A stretch of 64,000 bases of DNA from Epiperipatus broadwayi (GCA_028023455.1 JAQFVV010012396.1:3540156-3604155), one strand, 5' to 3'; positions 48,745 through 60,100 are shown, counted from the stretch's first letter. The notes: generated by a model from the sequence alone, not told the origin. Translations and numbers: made by a program.

Positions 48745-49251
48745 ACACATACACACATATATATATGTAGGTTTAAGCCTGTATAGTGTATTAATTCTAA
48801 AAATACAAAAAAAAGTTAAATTAAATATATACACATGTGCTGAAATATATAACCTTTAAGAGAGCTGGTACCATTATACTTGTGCTTTTGTAAAAGAAAT
48901 AAATAGATGTAAGAAAAAAACACATCTGTAGAAATCTTTCTTTAAAATATACATTTTAATGTGTAGCATCCATGCATATATATAAATAAAATTAGTTAAA
49001 TAATATTATTGTTGCTCCAAAAGTTGCATAAATATTTTTTAATGAAATTGAACATATATATGTAATTTAAAAATCATTTTCTCAAACATGATGTTATTTT
49101 AGTAATGCACTTTGTGAATATTTAAATTTGCAATTAGTGGTATGCATTTGTATATATATAATACAAATAAAATGTTGGTTAATTAATAACAATAAAAAAT
49201 ATAATGGTAATTAATTATTATATAATCTTATTAATCTGCAGAAACTTTTAG
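48745..49251. other. AT-rich DNA, no recognised feature
   Basis: Nothing supported beyond short (TA)n runs. Confidence 0.5.
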
Positions 49252-49499
49252 TTAATTCCTTAACCTGCCTCAACTGCCATTAAATTTAAAACTAAAATTG
49301 AAACAAATATCATCAACTTAAATTCCACGAATCCTGAATTTTAATGAATTTGAATTTTAATAAATAAAAATAAATTGAATATATTTAATAGACAAGCTGC
49401 TAACATTAAAATTTAGGATTCACAGGATTTGAATTGATGATGTTTGATTCCATTTTGTTTTTGAATTTAATGGCAGTTGAGACAGGTTAAATAATTAAT
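49252..49499. repeat. Inverted-repeat element, ~95-bp arms
   Basis: Left TTAATTCCTTAACCTGCCTC with AACTGCCATTAAA is mirrored by TTTAATGGCAGTTGAGACAG with GTTAAATAATTAA on the right. Complementarity continues inward through the GATGATGTTTGAT/ATCATCAACTT blocks to about 49345 and 49410. The two arms differ at perhaps one base in seven. Confidence 0.75.
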
Positions 49500-49589
49500 T
49501 AAAAAGAGAAAAGCTTTAACTTTTTTCACATGTGCCTTAAACATTTGTATAATAGCCAAAACTATGTTGAGAAGTCTGAAGTCTCTGTG

Positions 49590-50110
49590 TTGCTATTCTG
49601 TTAAGTGTCCAAGTCTCAGATACATAAGTAAAAAACTTGTACCACACATTTATTAAAAACCTTTTTTTTTTTTATACATGTAGGCATATTTCCTTTAAAT
49701 ATTACATTATCTCTACAAAAAGTACTCCAAACAAATTTAAGTCTATGATTAATTTTATCCATTATATTTCTATATGTAGTGTTAATCTGATCAGATATTT
49801 GTAATTATCTTCTTCTAACTCATCATTATAAATCTTTGTTTTCTTATTTTGAAAAAATCCATGAATATTACTTTAATCTTTTTAATATTTATCTACTTTT
49901 ATCTGATAATTCTTGAAACATTTCCTGAAGCCCTAAAACATTATTTGCAAAATATCTATATCATTTACAAAATTTGGATGACTTAAATAATATCCATTAA
50001 CTTTTATTCTCTTAGATTCTCATTTAATCCATAAAATACTTCTTACAAAACTGCTGTAAAAAGTTTTGGAGCTATGGAGTCACCCTGCCATATGACCTTT
50101 TCAATGTTAA
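49590..50110 (-). pseudogene. RTE-like LINE reverse transcriptase relic
   Basis: On the minus strand, WQGDSIAPKLFTAVL followed by a stop and EVFYGLNENL matches the GVRQGDPISPKLF..VLE block (motif B) of RTE-type LINEs. Then INGYYLSHPNFVNDIDIL stands where the LRFADDI motif C is expected, with the first aspartate replaced. TKIYNDELEEDNYKYL and finally a YVSETWTLN block correspond to the thumb and the conserved ETWTL segment. Several frameshifts and stops make it non-functional. Only the middle to C-terminal half is present. Confidence 0.7.
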
Positions 50111-50364
50111 TCTTTTTATTATTATTATGTAATCTAATTGTTGTTTTACAAGAAAAATATATCATTACACCCCAAAAAAAAAAATTAAAGTAAATAATAA
50201 ACAGAATAAACTAATATATTTTTAATGATAATTTTAGTTTGTTTAAATTAAAGATAAGTTTGTTTGTTTGTTTTCTTCAATTATATTTAAAAAAAAAAGG
50301 TTTTCATGCACAAATATTTTATAATTTATTGATATATTTATAATTTTTGTCTAATATACCTGTA

Positions 50365-50800
50365 ATGGATGCTACTAATATTGAGATGTTGGGAGGAACT
50401 GAAAGTAGCAGCTTAGATAATTTGAGAATTATTCTTTATAAATTGGAAGATTTAAAAGCTGATTTTAAAAAATCTAAAAATGATTCCAATAATAAATTTG
50501 AAGAATTAAAAACTGATTAAAAAAAAATTAAATAATAATTTTGATAAGTTTAACATTAAGTTTAATACTTCAAATGCTAGACATAAAAAACATCAAAATA
50601 AAGAAGTCATATATAAAATATGACATGAGATTTAGTGAGCTAGACACTGAATCAAGAAAGCTTGATGATGCATAATAAGAGAGATTTAAAAATGAATTTA
50701 ACAAATTAAATAACAAAATTAAAATATTGTAAAATGAATGTAAAAAATTAGGAAAAAGGTTTGACAAATTAAAAAAAAACTAATAAAATTTCCAAATGAA
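50365..50800 (+). pseudogene. Decayed coiled-coil coding relic
   Basis: A frame begins MDATNIEMLGGTESSSLDNL, continues with KLEDLKADFKKSKND and ends at a TAA at 50518. Across further stops and frameshifts it continues as ELDTESRKLDDA and FKNEFNKLNNKIK. The Lys/Phe/Glu heptad style recalls the N-terminal coiled coil of retrotransposon Gag proteins, but no capsid part follows. It is not recognised as a known gene. Confidence 0.3.
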
Positions 50801-51035
50801 ATTCCAATCTGAAATATTGAGTTTAAATAAATGTAAAATATTTTTTTATGTTTGTTTGGCCTTTCTTTGAAACTAGAGAATTTGATGTAATGAAACTTAA
50901 TAAAAAGCATCCATATGTTGAAAAAAAAAGTGCTTGATCATGGAGAGATCACTTCCTGAATATTTTTATTGTATTTATTATTTTATGCTGAAGAAAATAT
51001 ATATACTCATATACATATATGGATCTATCATAGTA

Positions 51036-51051
51036 CAAATCTTATTTATCA
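51036..51051. repeat. Left target-site duplication of the 457-bp array
   Basis: CAAATCTTATTTATCA, identical to 55846-55861. A few bases at each end also occur in the array unit, so the true duplication is 11-16 bp. Confidence 0.75.
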
Positions 51052-51194
51052 CATGATCACATTTTCCTATACTAGCACATTAATTGTTGATAAACAGAGC
51101 AAAACTCTCCATACAGTATTGCCACCTGTGCTAAACAGAGTAATCAATGGATGCCAGAAGGCTTGTGCATAAAATCCCTATCTAATGCCTACTC

Positions 51195-51253
51195 ATCCAA
51201 TATCCCCAGACTAGTTTCTGGCTTGTGGCCTTCGTCAGTGAGGAGCTTTGGAT
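51195..51253 (-). ncRNA. Hammerhead-ribozyme-like motif, unit 1
   Basis: On the minus strand: ATCCAA, AGC, TCCTCA, CTGACGA, A, GGC-CACAA-GCC, A, GAAA, C-TA-GTC, TGGGGA, TA, TTGGAT. CTGACGA fits CUGANGA and GAAA fits the second core strand. Stem I forms 6 pairs, an internal AGC/TA loop and 6 more pairs. Stem II has 3 pairs with a 5-base loop; stem III is minimal (A-U, C-G, two-base loop). Cleavage would be between 51209 and 51208. One A on each side of stem II is unpaired, a departure from the canonical form, so activity is uncertain. Identical copies lie at 52109-52167, 52566-52624, 53023-53081, 53937-53995, 54394-54452 and 54851-54909. Confidence 0.55.
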
Positions 51254-51651
51254 CTGAGAGCACTGCATCTAGATCTTAGGATCTAATGCAACCCTCTAGC
51301 AACCACCTTTTATCTCTACTTAACTACAAAACTATGAGAATGAAATTGAAAACACAAAAAATATTTTCAATCTAAGCTCAATAGCTTATATAGTCATATG
51401 GGTCTGAACTCAGTTCAGCACCCATACATTTTGGTGTCTTTGGCTCTTTTACAACCATAGCCACCACTATCCTATTAGGCAGGATTGGTGTTAAACCATT
51501 AAGCATCACATGATCACATTTTCCTATACTAGCACATTAATTGTTGATAAACAGAGCAAAACTCTCCATACAGTATTGCCACCTGTGCTAAACAGAGTAA
51601 TCAATGGATGCCAGAAGGCTTGTGCATAAAATCCCTATCTAATGCCTACTC

Positions 51652-51710
51652 ATCCAATATCCCCAGACTAGTTTCTGGCTTGTGGCCCTCGTCAGTGAGG
51701 AGCTTTGGAT
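51652..51710 (-). ncRNA. Hammerhead-like motif, unit 2 (variant)
   Basis: As in unit 1 but with G in place of the unpaired A directly after CTGACGA. The core CTGACGA and GAAA are unchanged. Confidence 0.5.
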
Positions 51711-53479
51711 CTGAGAGCACTGCATCTAGATCTTAGGATCTAATGCAACCCTCTAGCAACCACCTTTTATCTCTACTTAACTACAAAACTATGAGAATGA
51801 AATTGAAAACACAAAAAATATTTTCAATCTAAGCTCAATAGCTTATATAGTCATATGGGTCTGAACTCAGTTCAGCACCCATACATTTTGGTGTCTTTGG
51901 CTCTTTTACAACCATAGCCACCACTATCCTATTAGGCAGGATTGGTGTTAAACCATTAAGCATCACATGATCACATTTTCCTATACTAGCACATTAATTG
52001 TTGATAAACAGAGCAAAACTCTCCATACAGTATTGCCACCTGTGCTAAACAGAGTAATCAATGGATGCCAGAAGGCTTGTGCATAAAATCCCTATCTAAT
52101 GCCTACTCATCCAATATCCCCAGACTAGTTTCTGGCTTGTGGCCTTCGTCAGTGAGGAGCTTTGGATCTGAGAGCACTGCATCTAGATCTTAGGATCTAA
52201 TGCAACCCTCTAGCAACCACCTTTTATCTCTACTTAACTACAAAACTATGAGAATGAAATTGAAAACACAAAAAATATTTTCAATCTAAGCTCAATAGCT
52301 TATATAGTCATATGGGTCTGAACTCAGTTCAGCACCCATACATTTTGGTGTCTTTGGCTCTTTTACAACCTTAGCCACCACTATCCTATTAGGCAGGATT
52401 GGTGTTAAACCATTAAGCATCACATGATCACATTTTCCTATACTAGCACATTAATTGTTGATAAACAGAGCAAAACTCTCCATACAGTATTGCCACCTGT
52501 GCTAAACAGAGTAATCAATGGATGCCAGAAGGCTTGTGCATAAAATCCCTATCTAATGCCTACTCATCCAATATCCCCAGACTAGTTTCTGGCTTGTGGC
52601 CTTCGTCAGTGAGGAGCTTTGGATCTGAGAGCACTGCATCTAGATCTTAGGATCTAATGCAACCCTCTAGCAACCACCTTTTATGTCTACTTAACTACAA
52701 AACTATGAGAATGAAATTGAAAACACAAAAAATATTTTCAATCTAAGCTCAATAGCTTATATAGTCATATGGGTCTGAACTCAGTTCAGCACCCATACAT
52801 TTTGGTGTCTTTGGCTCTTTTACAACCATAGCCACCACTATCCTATTAGGCAGGATTGGTGTTAAACCATTAAGCATCACATGATCACATTTTCCTATAC
52901 TAGCACATTAATTGTTGATAAACAGAGCAAAACTCTCCATACAGTATTGCCACCTGTGCTAAACAGAGTAATCAATGGATGCCAGAAGGCTTGTGCATAA
53001 AATCCCTATCTAATGCCTACTCATCCAATATCCCCAGACTAGTTTCTGGCTTGTGGCCTTCGTCAGTGAGGAGCTTTGGATCTGAGAGCACTGCATCTAG
53101 ATCTTAGGATCTAATGCAACCCTCTAGCAACCACCTTTTATCTCTACTTAACTACAAAACTATGAGAATGAAATTGAAAACACAAAAAATATTTTCAATC
53201 TAAGCTCAATAGCTTATATAGTCATATGGGTCTGAACTCAGTTCAGCACCCATACATTTTGGTGTCTTTGGCTCTTTTACAACCTTAGCCACCACTATCC
53301 TATTAGGCAGGATTGGTGTTAAACCATTAAGCATCACATGATCACATTTTCCTATACTAGCACATTAATTGTTGATAAACAGAGCAAAACTCTCCATACA
53401 GTATTGCCACCTGTGCTAAACAGAGTAATCAATGGATGCCAGAAGGCTTGTGCATAAAATCCCTATCTAATGCCTACTC

Positions 53480-53538
53480 ATCCAATATCCCCAGACTAGT
53501 TTCTGGCTTGTGGCCTTCATCAGTGAGGCGCTTTGGAT
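53480..53538 (-). ncRNA. Hammerhead-like motif, unit 6 (variant)
   Basis: The core reads CTGATGA (allowed at N7) and one stem I pair is lost (GCCTCA for TCCTCA). Otherwise as unit 1. Confidence 0.5.
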
Positions 53539-55307
53539 CTGAGAGCACTGCATCTAGATCTTAGGATCTAATGCAACCCTCTAGCAACCACCTTTTATGT
53601 CTACTTAACTACAAAACTATGAGAATGAAATTGAAAACACAAAAAATATTTTCAATCTAAGCTCACTAGCTTATATAGTCATATGGGTCTGAACTCAGTT
53701 CAGCACCCATACATTTTGGTGTCTTTGGCTCTTTTACAACCATAGCCACCACTATCCTATTAGGCAGGATTGGTGTTAAACCATTAAGCATCACATGATC
53801 ACATTTTCCTATACTAGCACATTAATTGTTGATAAACAGAGCAAAACTCTCCATACAGTATTGCCACCTGTGCTAAACAGAGTAATCAATGGATGCCAGA
53901 AGGCTTGTGCATAAAATCCCTATCTAATGCCTACTCATCCAATATCCCCAGACTAGTTTCTGGCTTGTGGCCTTCGTCAGTGAGGAGCTTTGGATCTGAG
54001 AGCACTGCATCTAGATCTTAGGATCTAATGCAACCCTCTAGCAACCACCTTTTATCTCTACTTAACTACAAAACTATGAGAATGAAATTGAAAACACAAA
54101 AAATATTTTCAATCTAAGCTCAATAGCTTATATAGTCATATGGGTCTGAACTCAGTTCAGCACCCATACATTTTGGTGTCTTTGGCTCTTTTACAACCAT
54201 AGCCACCACTATCCTATTAGGCAGGATTGGTGTTAAACCATTAAGCATCACATGATCACATTTTCCTATACTAGCACATTAATTGTTGATAAACAGAGCA
54301 AAACTCTCCATACAGTATTGCCACCTGTGCTAAACAGAGTAATTAATGGATGCCAGAAGGCTTGTGCATAAAATCCCTATCTAATGCCTACTCATCCAAT
54401 ATCCCCAGACTAGTTTCTGGCTTGTGGCCTTCGTCAGTGAGGAGCTTTGGATCTGAGAGCACTGCATCTAGATCTTAGGATCTAATGCAACCCTCTAGCA
54501 ACCACCTTTTATCTCTACTTAACTACAAAACTATGAGAATGAAATTGAAAACACAAAAAATATTTTCAATCTAAGCTCAATAGCTTATATAGTCATATGG
54601 GTCTGAACTCAGTTCAGCACCCATACATTTTGGTGTCTTTGGCTCTTTTACAACCATAGCCACCACTATCCTATTAGGCAGGATTGGTGTTAAACCATTA
54701 AGCATCACATGATCACATTTTCCTATACTAGCACATTAATTGTTGATAAACAGAGCAAAACTCTCCATACAGTATTGCCACCTGTGCTAAACAGAGTAAT
54801 CAATGGATGCCAGAAGGCTTGTGCATAAAATCCCTATCTAATGCCTACTCATCCAATATCCCCAGACTAGTTTCTGGCTTGTGGCCTTCGTCAGTGAGGA
54901 GCTTTGGATCTGAGAGCACTGCATCTAGATCTTAGGATTTAATGCAACCCTCTAGCAACCACCTTTTATCTCTACTTAACTACAAAACTATGAGAATGAA
55001 ATTGAAAACACAAAAAATATTTTCAATCTAAGCTCAATAGCTTATATAGTCATATGGGTCTGAACTAAGTTCAGCACCCATACATTTTGGTGTCTTTGGC
55101 TCTTTTACAACCATAGCCACCACTATCCTATTAGGCAGGATTGGTGTTAAACCATTAAGCATCACATGATCACATTTTCCTATACTAGCACATTAATTGT
55201 TGATAAACAGAGCAAAACTCTCCATACAGTATTGCCACCTGTGCTAAACAGAGTAATCAATGGATGCCAGAAGGCTTGTGCATAAAATTCCTATCTAATG
55301 CCTACTC

Positions 55308-55366
55308 ATCCAATATCCCCAGACTAGTTTCTGGCTTGTGGCCTTAGTCAGTGAGGAGCTTTTGAT
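55308..55366 (-). pseudogene. Hammerhead-like motif, unit 10, inactivated
   Basis: The core reads CTGACTA: the invariant G8, which is needed for catalysis in hammerheads, is changed to T. The outer part of stem I is also altered (ATCAAA against TTGGAT). This is the unit next to the inversion junction. Confidence 0.5.
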
Positions 55367-55368
55367 CT

Positions 55369-55845
55369 GAGAGTTTTGCTCTGTTTATCAACAATTAATG
55401 TGCTAGTATAGGAAAATGTGATCATGTGATGCTTAATGGTTTAACACCAATCCTGCCTAATAGGATAGTGGTGGCTATGGTTGTAAAAGAGCCAAAGACA
55501 CCAAAATGTATGGGTGCTGAACTGAGTTCAGACCCATATGACTATATAAGCTATTGAGCTTAGATTGAAAATATTTTTTGTGTTTTCAATTTCATTCTCA
55601 TAGTTTTGTAGTTAAGTAGAGATAAAAGGTGGTTGCTAGAGGGTTGCATTAGATCCTAAGATCTAGATGCAGTGCTCTCAGATCCAAAGCTCCTCACTGA
55701 CGAAGGCCACAAGCCAGAAACTAGTCTGGGGATATTGGATGAGTAGGCATTAGATAGGGATTTTATGCACAAGCCTTCTGGCATCCATTGATTACTCTGT
55801 TTAGCACAGGTGGCAATACTGTATGGAGAGTTTTGCTCTGTTTAT
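55369..55845 (+). repeat. Inverted terminal copy of the 457-bp unit
   Basis: A full unit plus about 20 bases in opposite orientation to the ten before it. The junction shows the microhomology GAGAG (55369-55373), present both at the break in unit 10 (TCTGAGAG) and in the inverted sequence (TGGAGAG). Its hammerhead-like motif is on the plus strand and intact. Confidence 0.95.
55682..55740 (+). ncRNA. Hammerhead-like motif in the inverted copy
   Basis: CTGACGA at 55697-55703, GGC/GCC stem at 55705-55707 and 55713-55715, GAAA at 55717-55720. The GTC cleavage site is after 55726. Stem I pairs TCCTCA with TGGGGA and ATCCAA with TTGGAT. All core positions are intact. It is the only copy on the plus strand. 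Confidence 0.55.
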
Positions 55846-55861
55846 CAAATCTTATTTATCA
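55846..55861. repeat. Right target-site duplication of the 457-bp array
   Basis: CAAATCTTATTTATCA, matching 51036-51051 exactly. It shows that the whole array, direct and inverted parts together, behaves as a single insertion. Confidence 0.75.
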
Positions 55862-55981
55862 TATATTGCTGTTCTGTTATATATTTTTAAAATGATATAT
55901 TTTGAATTACTTGAATTTGTTTGCTATTTAAATTTTATTATATCATGTGCTTTTCATTTTGGCAAAGTAATATTTCAGTTG

Positions 55982-55998
55982 GTAATCATAAAATACAG

Positions 55999-56034
<36 letters not shown>

Positions 56035-56076
56035 CTGTATTTTATGATTAGAATATATATATATATATATATATAT
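55982..56076. repeat. (TA)n cruciform next to the array
   Basis: TAATCATAAAATACAGTAAT, a long (TA)n run, then ATTACTGTATTTTATGATTA form a perfect palindrome. A second (TA)n palindrome (GAATATAT...ATATTC) follows directly. Confidence 0.9.
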
Positions 56077-56428
56077 TCTAACCTTGAACTTGTGCATCCT
56101 CACTTCAGAATAGTATATGATATAAAATAAAACGGGTTCTAGCTCAGTTAATAATTAATAAATAAAATATTCAGCATTAAAATTAAAATGTTTCATTAGC
56201 TCAAATTTAAAATACGAATAAGGTTCAGTTTATAAAAATAAATTAAATAAATATTTAATATTTTCATGAGACTTGAAGTGAAAATACAGGTGACAAGATA
56301 GATTACATTGAGCCAATATCCCACAGGATATTACCTCAATGGCATAAGAACACTATTCCCCCTTATTACTATTTCAAATAACAAACTCATAGTATTTTTA
56401 CGACTTTAATAACTTCTACTCACTAAGA
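56077..56428. other. AT-rich DNA, no recognised feature
   Basis: No coding or repeat signal that I can support. Confidence 0.5.
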
Positions 56429-56432
56429 TTAA

Positions 56433-57178
56433 CCCTTAAACCGCTAATTAAATCATTGGTTGTATCAGATAAAAATCAAATCTTTTAATTGCCCAACTCA
56501 CAAACTGAAGACAAAGCCTATTGTTAAAACATATTCGCCTATAATATTAAATTCAACTCAGATACGTTTATAAAAAGTATATAATTAATTTTTCAGGTCA
56601 TGAAGAAAACGAAAGTTCTTTCAAAAATAAATTGCTATTTATTTATTCTAAGATATTCTATATCGGCAACATAAAAGTTATAATGTAAACAAAAAGATCG
56701 ACTTTTACGTTATAGAAAAGTAAATATTTCTTTTTACTACATCTTCAATATATTTACTTAAATCTTCAATATTTTTCGAAAATAATTTTGTTTTTTTATT
56801 ATTCTCTCTGAAAATTATGTTTAATTTCCATAAATATTATTTAATAATAATTTAAATCGTATTCGAAATGAAAATCTCAGCATTTTTCTTTATTTTCTTT
56901 GATCAGGCAGTTTCTTTGTTCTTTCCAGCCAATCAGAATGTCTTTTTCGGCTGAGAGCATGCTAAGAACCAATCACAAATAATGTTCCTTCTTTGTTTAG
57001 GTTTAAATGTGTTTTTTTTTATTTTTTACTTCTAAAATAAATCGGAAGATGTCACCATCGTACAGAACTTTTAAAAACGAATTCAATACGTATTTAACGA
57101 ATTTTATCGTATGAAAACGAACTGAGTTAGAGTGATTTTAGATGTCGACGAGGAGTCTCGTCAAGCGCGGGAAAAGGG
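56433..57178. mobile_element. piggyBac-like non-autonomous element
   Basis: TTAA stands on both sides (56429-56432 and 57179-57182). The left end reads CCCTTAAACCGC and the right end, reversed, CCCTTTTCCCGCGC, matching the CCCTTT-type ends of piggyBac elements that insert at TTAA. Near the right end GACGAG-GAGT-CTCGTC is a subterminal palindrome. The interior of 746 bp has no transposase, so it would need an enzyme in trans. The ends are diverged, so it is probably old. Confidence 0.6.
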
Positions 57179-57182
57179 TTAA

Positions 57183-60100
57183 GTTAATAATTACATCTTA
57201 ATCTTCTATTCGTAATAATCTAGCTCAAATAAAATAATCTCAGGTTCATAAAGTTTATTCTAAGTTAATTTAAAAATACGGTAGTAAAATATGAGAAGGG
57301 ATTTTATGTCATAATCTACTACACTGAAACTAATAATAACAAATAATAATAATATTCTTCATTGTTTAACTACTACTGGATATCTTTTCTTTTTGTTATA
57401 TTTTTATTACCATAATAAAATAATAAAATAATTTTATATAATCTTTTATCTTCATATAATAATACAATAAATACGTGGTAGCATTTGATAATCTGATAAA
57501 TAAAGTATGTGTGGCAACTGATAGCATATAATTCAGTATACTATTGTGATAACTGATTTATGACCAATAAAATAATATAAAATTATGATTATTTAATTAA
57601 AAGAATACCAATAAAATATTTAAAATTCTTAAAATACTTCTCTGTTTATCTTTTTGTGCAAAATTATATATTTTTTTTCAATTACTATGAATATATCGTG
57701 ATTTCATGCAGTGAAGTGGAGAAATAAACAATCAAGACACAAAAATTTTGAAAACAAATTTTAACAAAGTTTATTAACAACAACAAGTAAAATAAACAAT
57801 TTATGTGCATTATTTACAATGGATATCCTTATTTTATTCTTACATTTTTATCTACTAAGTTATATAAAAATAATTTATAGTTTAGTTATATCTTTATTTA
57901 TACTGAAGACAAAAAAAAAAAAAATGTTACCATTTGGTTTCTCATTATGGTTAATTTATTATAAATATATTTACTTATTAGCAAAATATTTCATCCTTAA
58001 TATTATTAAAACTAGCTTATTTTTAAAACATTCATAGGAAAACATTCTACAGAAAACAAAATTAACTTTATAATGAGTATGGATTTCTCAAAATATTAAA
58101 AAAATTTCATCTTGCAAAGTCAAAGATGTTACATAAAATATTCATCCAAAATTCAGTACTAGATTTTAGTGTTTTATCACATGATGTTTCCTAATCATAA
58201 TATATTCTTATTTAGCCTTACTTTAGTATGATGTAAGTGTAATAATCAATATATTTTTGTTATTCAATAAACAAAAAAAATATACTATGCATATTGTTTA
58301 TATAATTTACATTGTACTGTTGTATTTTAAAAATATGCAATACTTATTTTCTCCAAAAATAATAATAAAGCATTTAAAAATAATTAACATTTTAAAGAAA
58401 ATATCTTGGTTTAGATACTCTATTTTAAAAATTTATATTTTACTTCCGAAATAAAATTCAAAATATATTCTATGATTCTTTCCTTTCCCCTAGGATATAT
58501 TGGACCTTCAATTTTAAGTTATAAAATTCTATTCCTTATAAGCAAATAAACCAATCTTATACAAAAATGATAGCATAACCTAAGCTCTAAATTATTTATC
58601 ATTTCTTTTCAAAATATCTTACTGAATGATGCAGTTACATGAAATAAAGATAGCGAAACAGATGTATAGGATTTAAGGAAGAAAGCTAGAGTATCACTCA
58701 TAATATATCTCAAAAATCATGGCACAGTGCAAAGAGGTATGACCTTTACCTGTCTAATAACCTCTAATACATGAACGATGTTAAAGCTATTTCTTCAGCT
58801 TTATTAAAACATCAAATATTTAAAGAAACATAAAACACTGTCCAAATAAAATGTGTACCAGTCATAGGGCTTTGTTAACTATGCTGATATCCACATAAAG
58901 ACTAAGTAGTATTTCTATTCCTTATCATATCCTATTTCTTAAAAACATCATCTTGGTTTCCTGTTCACTAAGTACTTCCAAACCACTATCTCAACATTAT
59001 TTCTCAAGATTTTCCACATCTTACATTGATAAATAACTATCTGCATTTACAAAACAATAAATAAAATTCACTGATAATTTTAAAACAATCTAGCTGTTCC
59101 ATAAGAAAAGTCTGTCCACTTCATCATTCTGTATGCTTAATCATATATATATAATCTAATCAGACAATATTTGAATATCCTAACATGAAAATTTTAAAAG
59201 AATCACATAATTATTTGTTATTATGTTGGATTATATAACTAATATATATATAAAATCACTGTATGCATATTTTCAAATCAATCCTATCTCATAATGTTTT
59301 TTAAAATGTTGTATGAAAATGCGTTACATATAATTAAAACTTTTACACTTCATTCTTACGATTCATACATGATCTAAAGAAAACAAAAATATACATTATA
59401 AATTATTAATAGTCATTATTATTACCAAAATAACCTTTATATGGCCATCATATTCAGTAGGATTCTTCATCCATTAGATACCGATCATTGCAAACATAAA
59501 GAAATATACATCCATACACTTTATTTTAAAATATATTCTTATCTAAATTATTAGATGATTCCATTATAAAATTTTATATCATCAACAAATTAATGTTTTA
59601 TGTTTTCCTAATCTTATAAAAAAAAATTTAGATTTAAACTAGGTTAATAAAATAAAAGGAATCAAAACTATAATTACATATTTTCTTGACAATAGTTCCT
59701 GATAAGTCCAAAATGTTTATTATTTTTTCTAGAGTTTTAAAATGTTCTCCTCCAAGCGCGTTAAAGTTTAAAAATAAAAATAAATATTAATCCATTTAGT
59801 AAAATTTATAGAAAATAATCCTTGGTTTTAGTATTCAGAATGATAATTATTAAATCATAATATTAATTAATCCTATGAAATTTCTTCAATATTCTCTGCT
59901 AATATTCTCTGTGGTGTATCCGATGCATCACTCCATCTAGCTTAACTTTAAAATATTCGGTAAACTTTTTTTACAATATTTCCATGGATCCATTTTTTAT
60001 TCAACTATGTGTTCACTTTTTTTTATATAAGTTTCCTTCTTAATACATTTAAACTTTCATTTGGTATTTTTATATAAACCACTTTAAAAAAAAAAAAACT

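Larger units (their letters stand above)
51049..55368 (-). repeat. Tandem array, ~9.5 copies of a 457-bp unit
   Basis: Units start with TCACATGATCACATTTTCC at 51049, 51506, 51963, 52420, 52877, 53334, 53791, 54248, 54705 and 55162; the last is cut at about 55368. Units are nearly identical, with about one to four differences each. No open frame spans a unit. Every unit contains one hammerhead-like motif on the minus strand, so the functional strand is taken as minus. Units 3 and 5 share one variant (CCTTAGCC) and units 4 and 6 another (TTATGTC), which implies a duplication of a two-unit block. Confidence 0.95.

Noticed and set aside
51049-55845. CRISPR-like array
   Set aside because: The unit is 457 bp with no short repeat/unique spacer structure, and the genome is eukaryotic.
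57740-57800. Polyadenylation signal and 3' UTR of a minus-strand gene
   Set aside because: AATAAA occurs on the minus strand, but such hexamers are frequent in this AT-rich DNA and no upstream exon was found.
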